The notes below the pieces were generated by a model. It had not been told where the DNA came from and made no database searches. It saw only the letters and a program-made list of their open reading frames with translations. Of a stretch of DNA of 64,000 nucleotides, positions 9,475 to 19,236 are shown piece after piece. Origin of the DNA: Limnohabitans sp. TEGF004 (GTDB lineage Bacteria; Pseudomonadota; Gammaproteobacteria; Burkholderiales; Burkholderiaceae_C). Position 1 is the stretch's first letter. Each line of letters opens with the position of its first letter. Location: positions 2,170,001 to 2,234,000 of the forward strand of contig NZ_AP027056.1 of the NCBI RefSeq assembly GCF_027924965.1, read 5' to 3'. A program made the position numbers and the translations under genes.

Positions 9475-9680
9475 CACATCAATTCCTCAACAGGTGACTC
9501 TTTGGCGAGCAATTGAGCCACAGCCTGCTCGGCTTTCAATTGATTCAACACAACACGGTGCGCCCAGCGGGCTTGCCAAACTTCCACGGCCAAGAGCAAC
9601 GCCGTCACACCCACGCTGCCCCACACATACACGGCGTAGCCGCCCATGGCCCAAAACTGGCTCCAGCTTTCCCACCTCAT
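9474..9680 (-). CDS. ccmD: Haem exporter protein CcmD
   Basis: This small 68-residue protein fits CcmD, which stabilises the CcmABC-CcmE complex. It has a short amphipathic start with [12 protein letters not shown], one membrane segment (about residues 12-35) and a charged C-terminal helix. Start ATG at 9680 overlaps the ccmC stop by 4 bases. The assignment rests on size, topology and position between ccmC and ccmE. The C-terminal tail is somewhat longer than in many CcmD proteins. Confidence 0.87.
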   Translation of the reverse strand: MRWESWSQFWAMGGYAVYVWGSVGVTALLLAVEVWQARWAHRVVLNQLKAEQAVAQLLAKESPVEELM

Positions 9681-10420
9681 GGCTTCACCTCTTCGAGTTC
9701 GTGCACCCAAGTGGCGTGGCTCTCGCGCTGCAAGATGAGCGTGCGCACGCGATATAGAACCAGCGCCACGGTATAGAACCAAAACGCCAAAGCCATGAGC
9801 AACATGCTCCAGAGCATGATGGCTGCCATGCTTGAGCCTTGCGTCACCGACACCGAAGCGCCTTGGTGCAAGGTGTTCCACCACTTCACCGAAAAGTAAA
9901 TGATGGGCACGTTGATCGCACCCACGATGGCAATCAGTGCACCGGCGCGGTCGCTGCGGCGTGTGTCGTCAATGGCCGACGTCAAGGCGATGTAGCCCAA
10001 GTACAAGAAAAACAAAATCAGCTCAGACGTGAGGCGAGCATCCCACACCCACCAAGCACCCCACATGGGCTTGCCCCAAAGTGCGCCGGTCCACAGCGAC
10101 AGAAAAGCAAACAGTGCACCGGTGGGGGCCAAAGCGCGCGTCATCATGCCCGACAGGCGTGTGTTGAAGGTCAGGCCCAACACGCTCCAAAACGCCATGG
10201 CCAAGTAAATGACCATCGACATCCAGCTCGCAGGCACATGCACGAAGATGATGCGGTAGCCCTCGCCTTGCTGAAAATCCGTGGGGGCCACAGCAAAGCC
10301 CAGCCACATGCCCACCAGCATCAGCAAGGTTGCTAATGCAGCAAACCAAGGCCACGCCTTGCCCGCCAAACCATAAAAGGTTTGCGGTGCTGCGTAATAA
10401 AACCAATTGATATTCTTCAT
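9677..10420 (-). CDS. ccmC: Haem exporter permease CcmC
   Basis: CcmC (247 residues) presents haem to CcmE in the inner membrane. Six membrane segments and the WWD motif WGAWWVWDARLTSE (about residues 118-132) are present, with conserved histidines in HVPASWM and near the C-terminal half. The start at 10420 (MKNINWFYYAAPQ) overlaps the ccmB TGA by 4 bases, making the longer upstream frame unlikely. Confidence 0.94.
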   Translation of the reverse strand: MKNINWFYYAAPQTFYGLAGKAWPWFAALATLLMLVGMWLGFAVAPTDFQQGEGYRIIFVHVPASWMSMVIYLAMAFWSVLGLTFNTRLSGMMTRALAPTGALFAFLSLWTGALWGKPMWGAWWVWDARLTSELILFFLYLGYIALTSAIDDTRRSDRAGALIAIVGAINVPIIYFSVKWWNTLHQGASVSVTQGSSMAAIMLWSMLLMALAFWFYTVALVLYRVRTLILQRESHATWVHELEEVKP

Positions 10421-11088
10421 TCCAACGCGATCCGTAAAGCCGCTGCACATGCAAACGGGCTGAAAAAGGCTGCAGGCAACAGCATGGCCATCAAGATCGA
10501 CAAATGCGCCTGCGCTCCCAAACCACTGGCTTGCGCCTCAACTGCGCCAGCACCAAACACCAACACAGGGATGAACAAAGGCAACACCAACAGCGAGAGC
10601 AACACCCCGCCGCCACGCACACCCAAAGTCAACGCAGCACCAATGCCGCCCACCAAAGACAAAACGGGAGTGCCCAACAACAGGGCCAAAGTGAGGGTCA
10701 TCAGGGCATCGGCCGAGAGGTCAAATTGCAGCCCTAAAACTGGAGCCAATAATACCAACGGCACCCCTGAGACCAGCCAATGCGCCAAGAGTTTGGCACT
10801 GATCAGTAAGGACATTGGCGTAGGCGACAAAGCCATTTGTTCCAGCGTGCCGTCGCGGTAATCCGCCTCAAACAAACGTTGAAGCGCCAACATACTCGAC
10901 AGCAACGCGCCCACCCACAGCACGCCGGGGGCCACCAAGCGCAAGGTATTCAACTCAGGGCCAATGCCCAACGGAAACAAGGCGGCCACCACCACAAAGA
11001 AAAACACCGCCGTCAGCACCTCGCTCTTGCGGCGCATGGCCAACAGCAAATCGCGCCGCAACACGGCCATGAACGCGCCGCCACTCAT
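10417..11088 (-). CDS. ccmB: Haem exporter permease CcmB
   Basis: CcmB (223 residues) is the second membrane subunit of the CcmAB ABC transporter that releases holo-CcmE. Six hydrophobic segments and the family's N-terminal LRRDLLLAMRRKSE segment are visible, as well as FEADYRDGTLEQ in the cytoplasmic loop. The start overlaps the ccmA stop by 4 bases. Confidence 0.93.
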   Translation of the reverse strand: MSGGAFMAVLRRDLLLAMRRKSEVLTAVFFFVVVAALFPLGIGPELNTLRLVAPGVLWVGALLSSMLALQRLFEADYRDGTLEQMALSPTPMSLLISAKLLAHWLVSGVPLVLLAPVLGLQFDLSADALMTLTLALLLGTPVLSLVGGIGAALTLGVRGGGVLLSLLVLPLFIPVLVFGAGAVEAQASGLGAQAHLSILMAMLLPAAFFSPFACAAALRIALE

Positions 11089-11723
11089 GCCACGCCTCTC
11101 AATCGGTAAGTTTGCACATCGACCGATGTGCCATTGGCGTTGGTCAGTGCCACAGGCTGATGACTGGTGAACAACACCATGCCGCCGTTGGTCACATGCT
11201 CGGCCAACAAACCACGCAGGCCGTCAACCGCTTTCACATCCAAAGCCACAAAGGGCTCGTCCAACACCCACAACGGGGCTTGGCTGGCCAACAAACGGGC
11301 CAAAGCCGTGCGACGCTTTTGGCCTTGCGACATCACGCGCAGCGGCAAGTGCTCGCGCCCGCGCAAACCCATACGGGCCAAAGCCACCAAGGCTTGCTGC
11401 TGGCTGAGGGTGCGGCCAGACACGGCGGCATCTGACATGAGGTTTTCCAAAGCGCTTAACTCTTCTTTGAGCGACAAGCCGTGACCCAAATAAAACAGTG
11501 ATGAACGAAATGCAGCGGCATTTTGTTGAATAGTTTTGTCGTGCCAGCACACCTCGCCCGCATCGGCAGGTGACAAACCACACACGATGCGCAGCAAACT
11601 GGTTTTACCCACGCCGTTGTCACCCTCTAGGTGCAAGGCTTGACCCGCTTTCAGCTCGAAACTGACTTCGGCAAACAGCGGCTTATTGCCACGGCTGCAT
11701 GAGAGATTAGAAATGCGCAGCAT
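11085..11723 (-). CDS. ccmA: Haem exporter ATP-binding protein CcmA
   Basis: CcmA (212 residues) is the ABC ATPase of the CcmABCD complex. Walker A is GDNGVGKTS (residues 34-42), the signature is MSQGQKRRTALARLL, and Walker B is LWVLDEPFVALD with an intact catalytic Glu. It begins 3 bases after the stop of the FemAB-like gene, so it is probably the second gene of the ten-gene transcription unit running from 12650 to 4617. Confidence 0.94.
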   Translation of the reverse strand: MLRISNLSCSRGNKPLFAEVSFELKAGQALHLEGDNGVGKTSLLRIVCGLSPADAGEVCWHDKTIQQNAAAFRSSLFYLGHGLSLKEELSALENLMSDAAVSGRTLSQQQALVALARMGLRGREHLPLRVMSQGQKRRTALARLLASQAPLWVLDEPFVALDVKAVDGLRGLLAEHVTNGGMVLFTSHQPVALTNANGTSVDVQTYRLRGVA

Positions 11724-11726
11724 GGT

Positions 11727-12650
11727 TTAAATGAAGGTCCCTGCGCAGGTCAGCACTTGGCCGCCCGTGCTCATCTTGAAACGCGCAATGCCGGCGCTGC
11801 GCGTGGTGTTGACACCGCCAAGGTCGAGCTTGCGCACACCGCGCGCGCGCAACTCTTCGATGCCTTTCCACAAAATCAAATTGTGGGCATGCAAGTCGCG
11901 GCCTGCGTCGCTGGTCCAACCCACTTGGTAGGTGGCCGCCTCGCCATGAATCAAAAACATCATGCCCGCCACGCGATCGCGGCCCACGTCGGCACGCATG
12001 GTCAAAATAGTTTTGGCAGGTTGTTGGCGCGATGGCACATACAAGTCGAAGAAGTGCAAGGGCAAGCCATGCAAGCCGCGTTGCTCACGTTGCTGCATTT
12101 CAGCGTCCAAAAGCCAACGGTATTGGCCCGCATTCGTGCCCACGCGGTGAACGGTGAGCTCAGAGTTTTCAGCGCCTCCCAAGCGGTGACGCCAGCGCTT
12201 ATCCAACTGCGCGCGCAACTCGTCCATCGACAAGGTGAGGTCAAGCATCACCGTGCTGTGCCCTGTCATCACACGACGCCAGCGCGAGAGGCCCAACTCG
12301 GGGCCTTGTGCTTCGAGCGGCGTGAACGCGACCACCCGCAGGTTTTTCAAAGGAATGGTTTGCTTGAGCGCTTTGTAAACACGCGCTTTGTCAGCACCCG
12401 ACAAGGGCTGAAGCCACACTGGCCCCAGCGAACAAAGTGCCATATTGGCCAAGCCGCCCACCATGCGGCGCACGATGAATTGGGCCAAGGCCACGGGTGC
12501 GCCGTCTTGTTCGACCAACGCACGCAGCACACCCACGCCCAGCGTTTTCATGCATGCGCCATAGGCCCAGTCTTGCTGCAAGGGTGCAGTGGCGGCGGCA
12601 TGGTGTGCGTCCCACTCGGGATAGCTCAGGGTGTCCCAGTTGACTTTCAT
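11727..12650 (-). CDS. FemAB/GNAT-like aminoacyl- or acyltransferase
   Basis: This 307-residue cytoplasmic protein resembles the FemAB group (peptidoglycan interpeptide-bridge transferases), a double-GNAT fold that uses aminoacyl-tRNA or acyl-CoA. The C-terminal half has the typical GMMFLIHGEAATYQVG... and LDLGGVNTTRSAGIARFK segments. Gram-negative bacteria of this kind have no interpeptide bridge, so the substrate is unknown. Only 3 bases separate its stop from ccmA, which suggests cotranscription with cytochrome c maturation. It starts 20 bp from the divergent small gene at 12671. Confidence 0.75.
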   Translation of the reverse strand: MKVNWDTLSYPEWDAHHAAATAPLQQDWAYGACMKTLGVGVLRALVEQDGAPVALAQFIVRRMVGGLANMALCSLGPVWLQPLSGADKARVYKALKQTIPLKNLRVVAFTPLEAQGPELGLSRWRRVMTGHSTVMLDLTLSMDELRAQLDKRWRHRLGGAENSELTVHRVGTNAGQYRWLLDAEMQQREQRGLHGLPLHFFDLYVPSRQQPAKTILTMRADVGRDRVAGMMFLIHGEAATYQVGWTSDAGRDLHAHNLILWKGIEELRARGVRKLDLGGVNTTRSAGIARFKMSTGGQVLTCAGTFI

Positions 12651-12670
12651 GCGCCTAAAATCCTCACACC

Positions 12671-12868
12671 ATGTTGAACAAACTTCGCCTTCGCCGACAA
12701 GCCGAGACCGTGATGGGTCATCGCTTGGAAGAACCCCGCCTCACGCTGGTGTTTGTGCTGTGGGTGTTTGTGTATGTGGGTTTGCCCCTGCTGGTCATCA
12801 GCAGCGTGGTGGATTTGCTCATTCAGCAAATCACGGGCAACTGCACCGGTTTTTGGTGCTGGTTTTAA
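12671..12868 (+). CDS. Small membrane protein of unknown function
   Basis: This 65-residue protein has a basic N-terminus followed by one membrane helix (about residues 25-48) and a short tail ending in the unusual NCTGFWCWF, with two cysteines and three aromatic residues. I recognise no family. The composition, with arginine-rich cytoplasmic start and clear hydrophobic core, looks like a real protein rather than a chance frame. It is divergent from the FemAB-like gene with only 20 bp between, and no clear ribosome site is visible. Confidence 0.55.
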   Translation: MLNKLRLRRQAETVMGHRLEEPRLTLVFVLWVFVYVGLPLLVISSVVDLLIQQITGNCTGFWCWF

Positions 12869-12896
12869 AGACTGAGCCATCGTTGTCTGCACGGCC

Positions 12897-13331
12897 TCAA
12901 CGGGGCACGCTGCAAGGCCCTGTGATGTTCATGCGCACTTTTTTGCCCATGTAGGTGGTGTCGTGATACGCCGTCACGACCACCGTGGCTTGATCGATGC
13001 GAATCTCTGACTCTGCACCTGTCACCTTGTGTTTGCGAAACGCCCCCATTTCTTTGGCAGTCGTTAAGTTTTTGCCCGTGTACTCTTCGGTGGCCAAGCT
13101 ATTGGCCACCAACAAATAGGGCTCGGGGCCATTCATCTTTAAGAAGATGTTTTTGCCCAAGGATTGAATTTCAATCAGCACTTTTTGTGGCTTGATCTTC
13201 ACGTCCTCCATCGCGGGAATGGTGGCTTCCACCTCGCAAGGCATTTTGAAAGTCTGTGCAAATGCAGGCGCGGCAAACAAGGCCACTGCCAGCAGCACAG
13301 CTTGAAGCAATCGGACATGGATTTGAGTCAT
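12897..13331 (-). CDS. Secreted protein of unknown function
   Basis: This 144-residue protein starts with a clear signal peptide (cleavage after AFAQ near residue 25), so it is periplasmic or exported. The mature part has two cysteines, one near the beginning (MPCEVE) and one at the end (GPCSVPR), which could form a disulfide, and a beta-rich composition. No known domain is recognised. ATG at 13331 is chosen for the signal peptide; an ATG three codons upstream is possible. The gene starts 10 bp after the stop of the CLC gene and could share its transcript. Confidence 0.7.
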   Translation of the reverse strand: MTQIHVRLLQAVLLAVALFAAPAFAQTFKMPCEVEATIPAMEDVKIKPQKVLIEIQSLGKNIFLKMNGPEPYLLVANSLATEEYTGKNLTTAKEMGAFRKHKVTGAESEIRIDQATVVVTAYHDTTYMGKKVRMNITGPCSVPR

Positions 13332-13341
13332 AGCCACCATT

Positions 13342-14586
13342 CTAAGAAGGCTGAGACGGCGCATCCGTCTTGCGATGCGCCACCCGTTGGGCCCGGTAAA
13401 TGCCAGAGTGACCCGAGCACGCATAGCTCATCACACAGGCCAGCGCCGCAAAGACGCCAATCTCGGCCCCAAACAACTCCATCGCCATCAGCGTGGAGGC
13501 AATGGGTGTGTTCGCGGCTCCTGCAAACACGGCCACAAAGCCCACTGCGGCCAGCAATGCAAACGGCACATCCAGCAAAGGCGCCAAGGCATTGCCCAGT
13601 GTGGCGCCGATGTAGAACAAAGGCGTCACTTCGCCACCCTTGAAACCTGAACCCAGCGACGCAATGGTGAACACCATCTTGCCCAAGAAGTCAGTAGGCG
13701 CGAGTGGGTGGGCAAATGCCTCCACCATCACTGGAATGCCCAAACCGATATAGCGGTCAAAGCTGCCCCACATCACCACAGCGGCAATCACAGCGCCGCC
13801 CAACAAGGGGCGCAGCGGTGCGTAGACGATGTGCTTTTTCATCACACCGCTCAGCGCATGCGTGCTATCGGCAAACACCTTGCCAGCCAAACCAAACACA
13901 GCACCCGCCACCACCATGGCTGCCAGCAACCATGCGGTGATTTGTGGCACCAGGCCCACTTCGCATTGCGTGTGTTGCACGCCCCACAACAAGCCCACTT
14001 GGTCAGCCACGACAGCGGCAATCACACAGGGCAGCAAAGCATCGAGGCGCATGCGACCAATCGCCAGCACCTCCAGTGCAAATACGGCGCCCGCCAATGG
14101 CGTGCCAAACACCGAGGCAAAGCCTGCGCTGATACCCGCCATCAACACCATGCGGCGATCCACCGTGTTGAGCTTGAAAAAATGTGTGAGCTGGTCAGCC
14201 AAGGCACCGCCCATTTGCACCGCCGTGCCTTCGCGGCCCACCGATGCACCGAACAAATGAGAGATGACCGTGCCGCCCAACACAAACGGAGCCATGCGCA
14301 AAGGCACCACTTTTTTGGGGTCGTGAATTTCGTCAATCAGCAAGTTGTTGCCCGCCTCGACATGCTGGCCAAACTTGAGATACAGCCAGCCGACGCAGAA
14401 CCCAGCGATAGGCAGACACCAGATAAGCCAGCGGTTGGCTTCGCGCGTTTGCGTGGCCCAATCGAGAGCGAAAAGAAACAGGGCTGAGGCTGAGCCCGCA
14501 AGAGCCGCCACCACCGTCGCCAAAGCCACCCACTTCGCCACGTAGCGCAGGAGGTCTAGCTTGGAAGATGGCGCAAGATGCGGCAT
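13342..14586 (-). CDS. CLC-type antiporter, probable fluoride/proton exchanger (CLC-F)
   Basis: This 414-residue CLC-family membrane protein has about 12 hydrophobic segments. The selectivity region departs from chloride CLCs: in place of GSGIP it has GNN (residues 79-81), GREGP is GREGT (117-121), and the third filter motif is GGEVTP with E319 and T321. In the characterised fluoride/proton antiporters of the CLC-F clade the equivalents are, from memory, a non-Ser residue at 79, E118, E318 and T320, an almost exact match in position. The likely role is export of toxic fluoride. Start is ATG at 14586; a TTG at 14613 is an alternative. No fluoride riboswitch is visible in the 32 bp between it and the tRNA terminator. 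Confidence 0.8.
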   Translation of the reverse strand: MPHLAPSSKLDLLRYVAKWVALATVVAALAGSASALFLFALDWATQTREANRWLIWCLPIAGFCVGWLYLKFGQHVEAGNNLLIDEIHDPKKVVPLRMAPFVLGGTVISHLFGASVGREGTAVQMGGALADQLTHFFKLNTVDRRMVLMAGISAGFASVFGTPLAGAVFALEVLAIGRMRLDALLPCVIAAVVADQVGLLWGVQHTQCEVGLVPQITAWLLAAMVVAGAVFGLAGKVFADSTHALSGVMKKHIVYAPLRPLLGGAVIAAVVMWGSFDRYIGLGIPVMVEAFAHPLAPTDFLGKMVFTIASLGSGFKGGEVTPLFYIGATLGNALAPLLDVPFALLAAVGFVAVFAGAANTPIASTLMAMELFGAEIGVFAALACVMSYACSGHSGIYRAQRVAHRKTDAPSQPS

Positions 14587-14618
14587 GGGTTGCCCTGTAA
14601 GACTGACAGCCAAACATG

Positions 14619-14650
14619 AAAAAAGCCGTTCAATGACGAACGGCTTTTTA
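14619..14650 (-). terminator. Intrinsic terminator after tRNA-Ser
   Basis: A 7-bp stem (gccgttc / gaacggc, 14625-14631 with 14638-14644) flanked by A and T runs forms a classic terminator read on the minus strand after tRNA-Ser. It lies just upstream of the CLC gene. Confidence 0.85.
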
Positions 14651-14666
14651 AGGTGCTGGTTAGGCT

Positions 14667-14756
14667 TGGCGGAGAAGGAGGGATTCGAACCCTCGGTAGG
14701 GTCGCCCCTACGCTTGATTTCGAGTCAAGTACATTCGACCACTCTGCCACTTCTCC
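14667..14756 (-). tRNA. serU: tRNA-Ser (anticodon CGA)
   Basis: A 90-nt type II tRNA on the minus strand. The acceptor arm pairs GGAGAAG with CTTCTCC, followed by discriminator G and an encoded CCA. The anticodon arm CTTGA-CTCGAAA-TCAAG gives anticodon CGA, reading UCG serine codons. A long variable arm (GTAGGGGCGACCCTAC region) and the T arm GGGTTCGAATCCC are present. It is followed by an intrinsic terminator. The serS gene lies about 550 bp upstream on the same strand. The symbol follows the E. coli name for the CGA isoacceptor. Confidence 0.96.
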
Positions 14757-14790
14757 TGATTCGGTGTCGTTTGTCGAAGCCGTAATTCTA

Positions 14791-15279
14791 TCAGGGGCGA
14801 CGTGCGCCAGCGCCGCCCAAGGGCTGCACCACCACACCCGCTCCCGCAGGTGCGCCGCTTGTGCTGCCAACAGGGCTGACGGTCATCGAAGCCAATGAGC
14901 CACTGAACAAACCGCTGTCTTCAATCTCAATCGTGGCCGAGCGGTCTGCGCGTGTGAACACCAGCAAACTCTTTTTGCCACGCACCGAGGCCACCATGGT
15001 CCAACCTTGGCGAGGCAGTTGCTCGGCAAAGAAGTTGTAGCTGGCATTGGCATCGGTTGGCACTTCAAACACCGCACGACCCAACCAGCCCTCACCCACC
15101 CCAAAAATCAAAGATTCAGCGGTGCGCAGTTTGGTACCCGTGGGCATGGGCATGCGGCCAAACTGGTCCATGCTGGGGCGTTGGGCATTGTCTGTATTGC
15201 TTTGTGCATCATTGGTGGTACCGCACGCAGTCAACAACGCTGTAGCCAACAAGAGAAGTAGTTTTTTCACAGCGTGCAT
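14791..15279 (-). CDS. Outer-membrane-type lipoprotein of unknown function
   Basis: This 162-residue protein has a lipoprotein signal with lipobox LLTAC, acylated Cys at residue 19. The mature part has an Asn/Gln-rich spacer, then a compact domain (about 50-135) with ...NFFAEQLPRQGWTMV..., a pattern seen in small envelope lipoproteins, and ends in a Gly/Ala/Pro-rich tail. The residue after the Cys is Gly, not Asp, so outer-membrane sorting is expected. It is 22 bp downstream of serS. Function unknown. Confidence 0.75.
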   Translation of the reverse strand: MHAVKKLLLLLATALLTACGTTNDAQSNTDNAQRPSMDQFGRMPMPTGTKLRTAESLIFGVGEGWLGRAVFEVPTDANASYNFFAEQLPRQGWTMVASVRGKKSLLVFTRADRSATIEIEDSGLFSGSLASMTVSPVGSTSGAPAGAGVVVQPLGGAGARRP

Positions 15280-15301
15280 TCCTTCAAGTTTAGAAATTGG
15301 A

Positions 15302-16624
<1,323 letters not shown>

Positions 16625-16638
16625 TTACTTCAGTCCTT

Positions 16639-17574
16639 TTATTTCAGTCCCTTGGGCAAGGGAAACTTGATGGTTTCTTCCACACCATCGAGTGTTCGTA
16701 CAGACACGGCGCCTAAGGCGCGCATGCGGGCAATGACTTGTTGCACCAAGATGTCGGGCGCTGATGCGCCGGCGGTCAGGCCCACGCGGGTCACGCCCTC
16801 GAACCATTCTTCTTTGAGTTCGTCGGCGTTGTCGATCATGTAGCTTTGCGTGCCCGATCGCTGCGCCACATCGCGCAAGCGGTTGCTGTTGGAGCTGGTG
16901 GGGCTGCCCACCACGATGACCAACTCGACCTCGTTACTCAACACTTTCACCGCGTCTTGGCGGTTTTGGGTGGCGTAGCAAATGTCTTGCATCTTGGGCT
17001 TGCGAATGTTCGGGAAACGCGCCACCACAGCTTCGGTGATGAGGGCCGCGTCGTCCACGCTGAGCGTGGTTTGCGTGACCACGGCCAAACGCTCGGTTTG
17101 CTTCGGGCTGACGCGGGCAACATCGGCCACGTCTTCCACCAAGTAAATGCCGTCGAGCAACTGGCCCATCGTGCCTTCGACTTCGGGGTGGCCTTTGTGG
17201 CCAATCATGATGAACTCGAAGCCTTCTTTGTGCAGCTTGGCCACTTCCACGTGCACCTTGGTCACCAACGGGCAGGTGGCATCAAACACGGTGAAGCCAC
17301 GTCGGGTCGCTTCCTCTTCCACTGCCTTAGGAACACCGTGAGCGCTGAACACCAGCGTGGCACCTGGGGGCACATCGGCCAAGTCTTCGATGAAGATTGC
17401 GCCACGGTTTTTAAGGTCGGCCACCACAAAGGTGTTGTGCACGATTTCGTGGCGCACGTACACGGGCGCGCCAAACTTCTCAAGCGCACGGTCCACGATG
17501 TCGATAGCACGGTCCACGCCCGCGCAAAAACCACGGGGCGCAGCGAGGACGATTTCTTCCAGTTGTTTGCTCAT
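16639..17574 (-). CDS. ispH: 4-hydroxy-3-methylbut-2-enyl diphosphate reductase
   Basis: IspH (LytB, 311 residues) performs the last step of the MEP isoprenoid pathway, making IPP and DMAPP with a [4Fe-4S] cluster. The three cluster cysteines are in [24 protein letters not shown] and [13 protein letters not shown]; the proton-relay Glu lies between. The start at 17574 (MSKQLEE) is favoured; the frame extends upstream to 17607 but into the fkpB stop region. fkpB precedes it by 4 bases, the same order as in E. coli. Confidence 0.96.
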   Translation of the reverse strand: MSKQLEEIVLAAPRGFCAGVDRAIDIVDRALEKFGAPVYVRHEIVHNTFVVADLKNRGAIFIEDLADVPPGATLVFSAHGVPKAVEEEATRRGFTVFDATCPLVTKVHVEVAKLHKEGFEFIMIGHKGHPEVEGTMGQLLDGIYLVEDVADVARVSPKQTERLAVVTQTTLSVDDAALITEAVVARFPNIRKPKMQDICYATQNRQDAVKVLSNEVELVIVVGSPTSSNSNRLRDVAQRSGTQSYMIDNADELKEEWFEGVTRVGLTAGASAPDILVQQVIARMRALGAVSVRTLDGVEETIKFPLPKGLK

Positions 17575-17578
17575 GTGT

Positions 17579-18037
17579 TTACAAAATGCCGATGACTTGC
17601 ACTTCAAACGTCACGGGCTGGTTGGCCAGTGGGTGATTGAAGTCAAATAACACTTGGTCATCTGTGACTTGTTGCACCGCGCCTGCAAACGAGCCTTGCC
17701 CATTGGGCGCTGGGAACTGCACCACATCGCCCACGTTGTATTGCTCATCGGGGTCGCCAAATTCTTTGAGCAAACTCTTGCTCACCCACTGCTGCATGTC
17801 GGGATTGCGCTCACCAAAGGCCAAACCGGCGGCCAGTTCAAACGTGGTGTGTGCGCCTTCTTTAAGCCCCATCAAACGCTGCTCCAAAGCAGGCGACAAC
17901 TCGCCCGAACCCAAAGAGAGCGTGGCAGGTTTGTCATTGAACGTGTTGATCACGTCGCCTTGCGGTCCCGAAAGCCGATAGTGCAGCGTTAAAAAAGAAG
18001 CGGGGCCGATGGTAGGGTGAGCGTTGGATGCAGTCAT
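17579..18037 (-). CDS. fkpB: FKBP-type peptidyl-prolyl isomerase (FkpB/SlpA)
   Basis: This 152-residue protein matches the SlyD/SlpA-type FKBP, with the split FKBP fold and an inserted chaperone flap (about residues 70-125). Typical segments are [22 protein letters not shown] and [10 protein letters not shown](N)QP near the C-terminus. It lacks the His-rich metal-binding tail of SlyD, consistent with SlpA/FkpB. The start is the ATG at 18037; a much longer open frame continues upstream across radC on the other strand and is not real. It precedes ispH by 4 bases, as in E. coli. Confidence 0.88.
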   Translation of the reverse strand: MTASNAHPTIGPASFLTLHYRLSGPQGDVINTFNDKPATLSLGSGELSPALEQRLMGLKEGAHTTFELAAGLAFGERNPDMQQWVSKSLLKEFGDPDEQYNVGDVVQFPAPNGQGSFAGAVQQVTDDQVLFDFNHPLANQPVTFEVQVIGIL

Positions 18038-18080
18038 GGGACTCTCTGTGTTGAACCACCTATTGTAGAAAGCTCTCAAT

Positions 18081-18779
18081 ATGGACCGAATGCCCGAACC
18101 AATGACCATTGCGCAACTCCCCATCGAGATGCGCCCACGCGAAAAGCTGCTCAAACACGGGGCCTCGGCGCTGACCGACACCGAGCTGCTGGCCCTGTTT
18201 CTGCGCACCGGCATCAAGGGCAAAAACGTGTTTGTGATGGCCCAAGAGCTACTGGACCGTTTCAAGGGCTTTGCGGGCCTGATCCACGCCAGTGCGGCTG
18301 AGCTCAAAACCTTCAAAGGCATGGGCGGCGACGCCAAGCGCTCGCAACTGGTGGCCGTGCTGGAAATGGCCCGCCGCGCCCTGACCCAACAACTCACAGA
18401 AACCACAGTGATGAATTCGCCCAATGCGGTGAAACAATACCTCCAGCTAGAACTGGCCCAGCTCAAACACGAGGTGTTTGCAGTGTTGTTTCTCGATGCC
18501 CACAACCGTTTGTTGTCGTACCAGCCCATGTTTCGTGGCTCGCTGTCGCAGACCATGGTTTATCCACGCGAAGTGGCCAAGACCGCCCTCGCCTTGGGTG
18601 CTGATGGCGTGGTGCTGGCCCACAACCACCCGGGCGGCACAGTCAAACCTTCACAAGCCGACATGAAACTCACCCGTACCTTGCAAGAAGCCTTGGCGCT
18701 GATTGACGTGACCGTGCGCGACCACATCATCGTGGCGCAAGGCAAGTATTTGTCGATGGCCGAAGAAGGCTTGTTGTGA
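18081..18779 (+). CDS. radC: RadC/YicR-family JAB-domain protein
   Basis: This 232-residue protein is RadC-like: an N-terminal helix-hairpin-helix region (about 20-95) and a C-terminal JAB1/MPN-type metalloprotease fold with HNHPGG (H181, H183), S191 and D194 forming a zinc site. Despite the name, RadC has no proven DNA-repair role. Two closely spaced starts are possible, ATG 18081 and ATG 18102; the conserved region begins after the second. It is divergent from fkpB across 43 bp, so the two promoters must be close or overlap. Confidence 0.9.
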   Translation: MDRMPEPMTIAQLPIEMRPREKLLKHGASALTDTELLALFLRTGIKGKNVFVMAQELLDRFKGFAGLIHASAAELKTFKGMGGDAKRSQLVAVLEMARRALTQQLTETTVMNSPNAVKQYLQLELAQLKHEVFAVLFLDAHNRLLSYQPMFRGSLSQTMVYPREVAKTALALGADGVVLAHNHPGGTVKPSQADMKLTRTLQEALALIDVTVRDHIIVAQGKYLSMAEEGLL

Positions 18780-18804
18780 AAGGCTTGCAGTGAAAGAGTT
18801 GCCG

Positions 18805-19056
18805 CTATTTGGCTGAAACAATGGCCCCCCGCAGCGCCACATTCAAGCGGTCAATCACCTCAGCCCAGTCTGAATCACCCAGTAACTCCTCTTTGAGCAG
18901 CGAAGCTTGAGCCGTGTTCCAAAACTGCGCATCCTCGATTCGGATGGATGAATTCAAGGGTGAGTGCGTTTGGATGAAGTGACGGATGCTGTGCGCATCA
19001 TTGGGTAACCCCAGCTGGGCAAACAGTTCTGTGAAACCGTGGAAGACTTTGTCCAT
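18805..19056 (-). CDS. DUF2789-family protein
   Basis: This 83-residue protein has the DUF2789 pattern: a short N-terminus with FTELFAQLGLP near residue 7-17, an IxxFIxxHxPL segment and an all-helical C-terminal half with FWNxAQASLLKEEL. The function of the family is unknown. The ATG at 19056 starts at the conserved MDxxFHxFTELFAQLG; an upstream extension lacks family match. It is convergent with radC. Confidence 0.8.
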   Translation of the reverse strand: MDKVFHGFTELFAQLGLPNDAHSIRHFIQTHSPLNSSIRIEDAQFWNTAQASLLKEELLGDSDWAEVIDRLNVALRGAIVSAK

Positions 19057-19236
19057 GCGAACTCCTTTACGTGTCCGAAAACCGAAAAATCGACCTGAGA
19101 AGACATCTTCCTTCGAAGCGACCATTCCTACAAGTTAGCGAATGAAAAATATACTCAGCCTAGGGCTACTGTGTATGTACGATGGCATACAAAATCGCAA
19201 TCAAGCCAGCATTGGCACAACTGAAAAGACCACGCC

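Noticed and set aside
11757..12677. A 306-codon open frame on the plus strand opposite the FemAB-like gene
   Set aside because: The sequence is rich in His, Gln, Arg and Ala as expected from reading GC-rich codons backward, and it has no family resemblance.
17579..18556. A 325-codon frame extending fkpB upstream on the minus strand
   Set aside because: The extra part is antisense to radC, which has an intact JAB motif. The FKBP family start lies at 18037.
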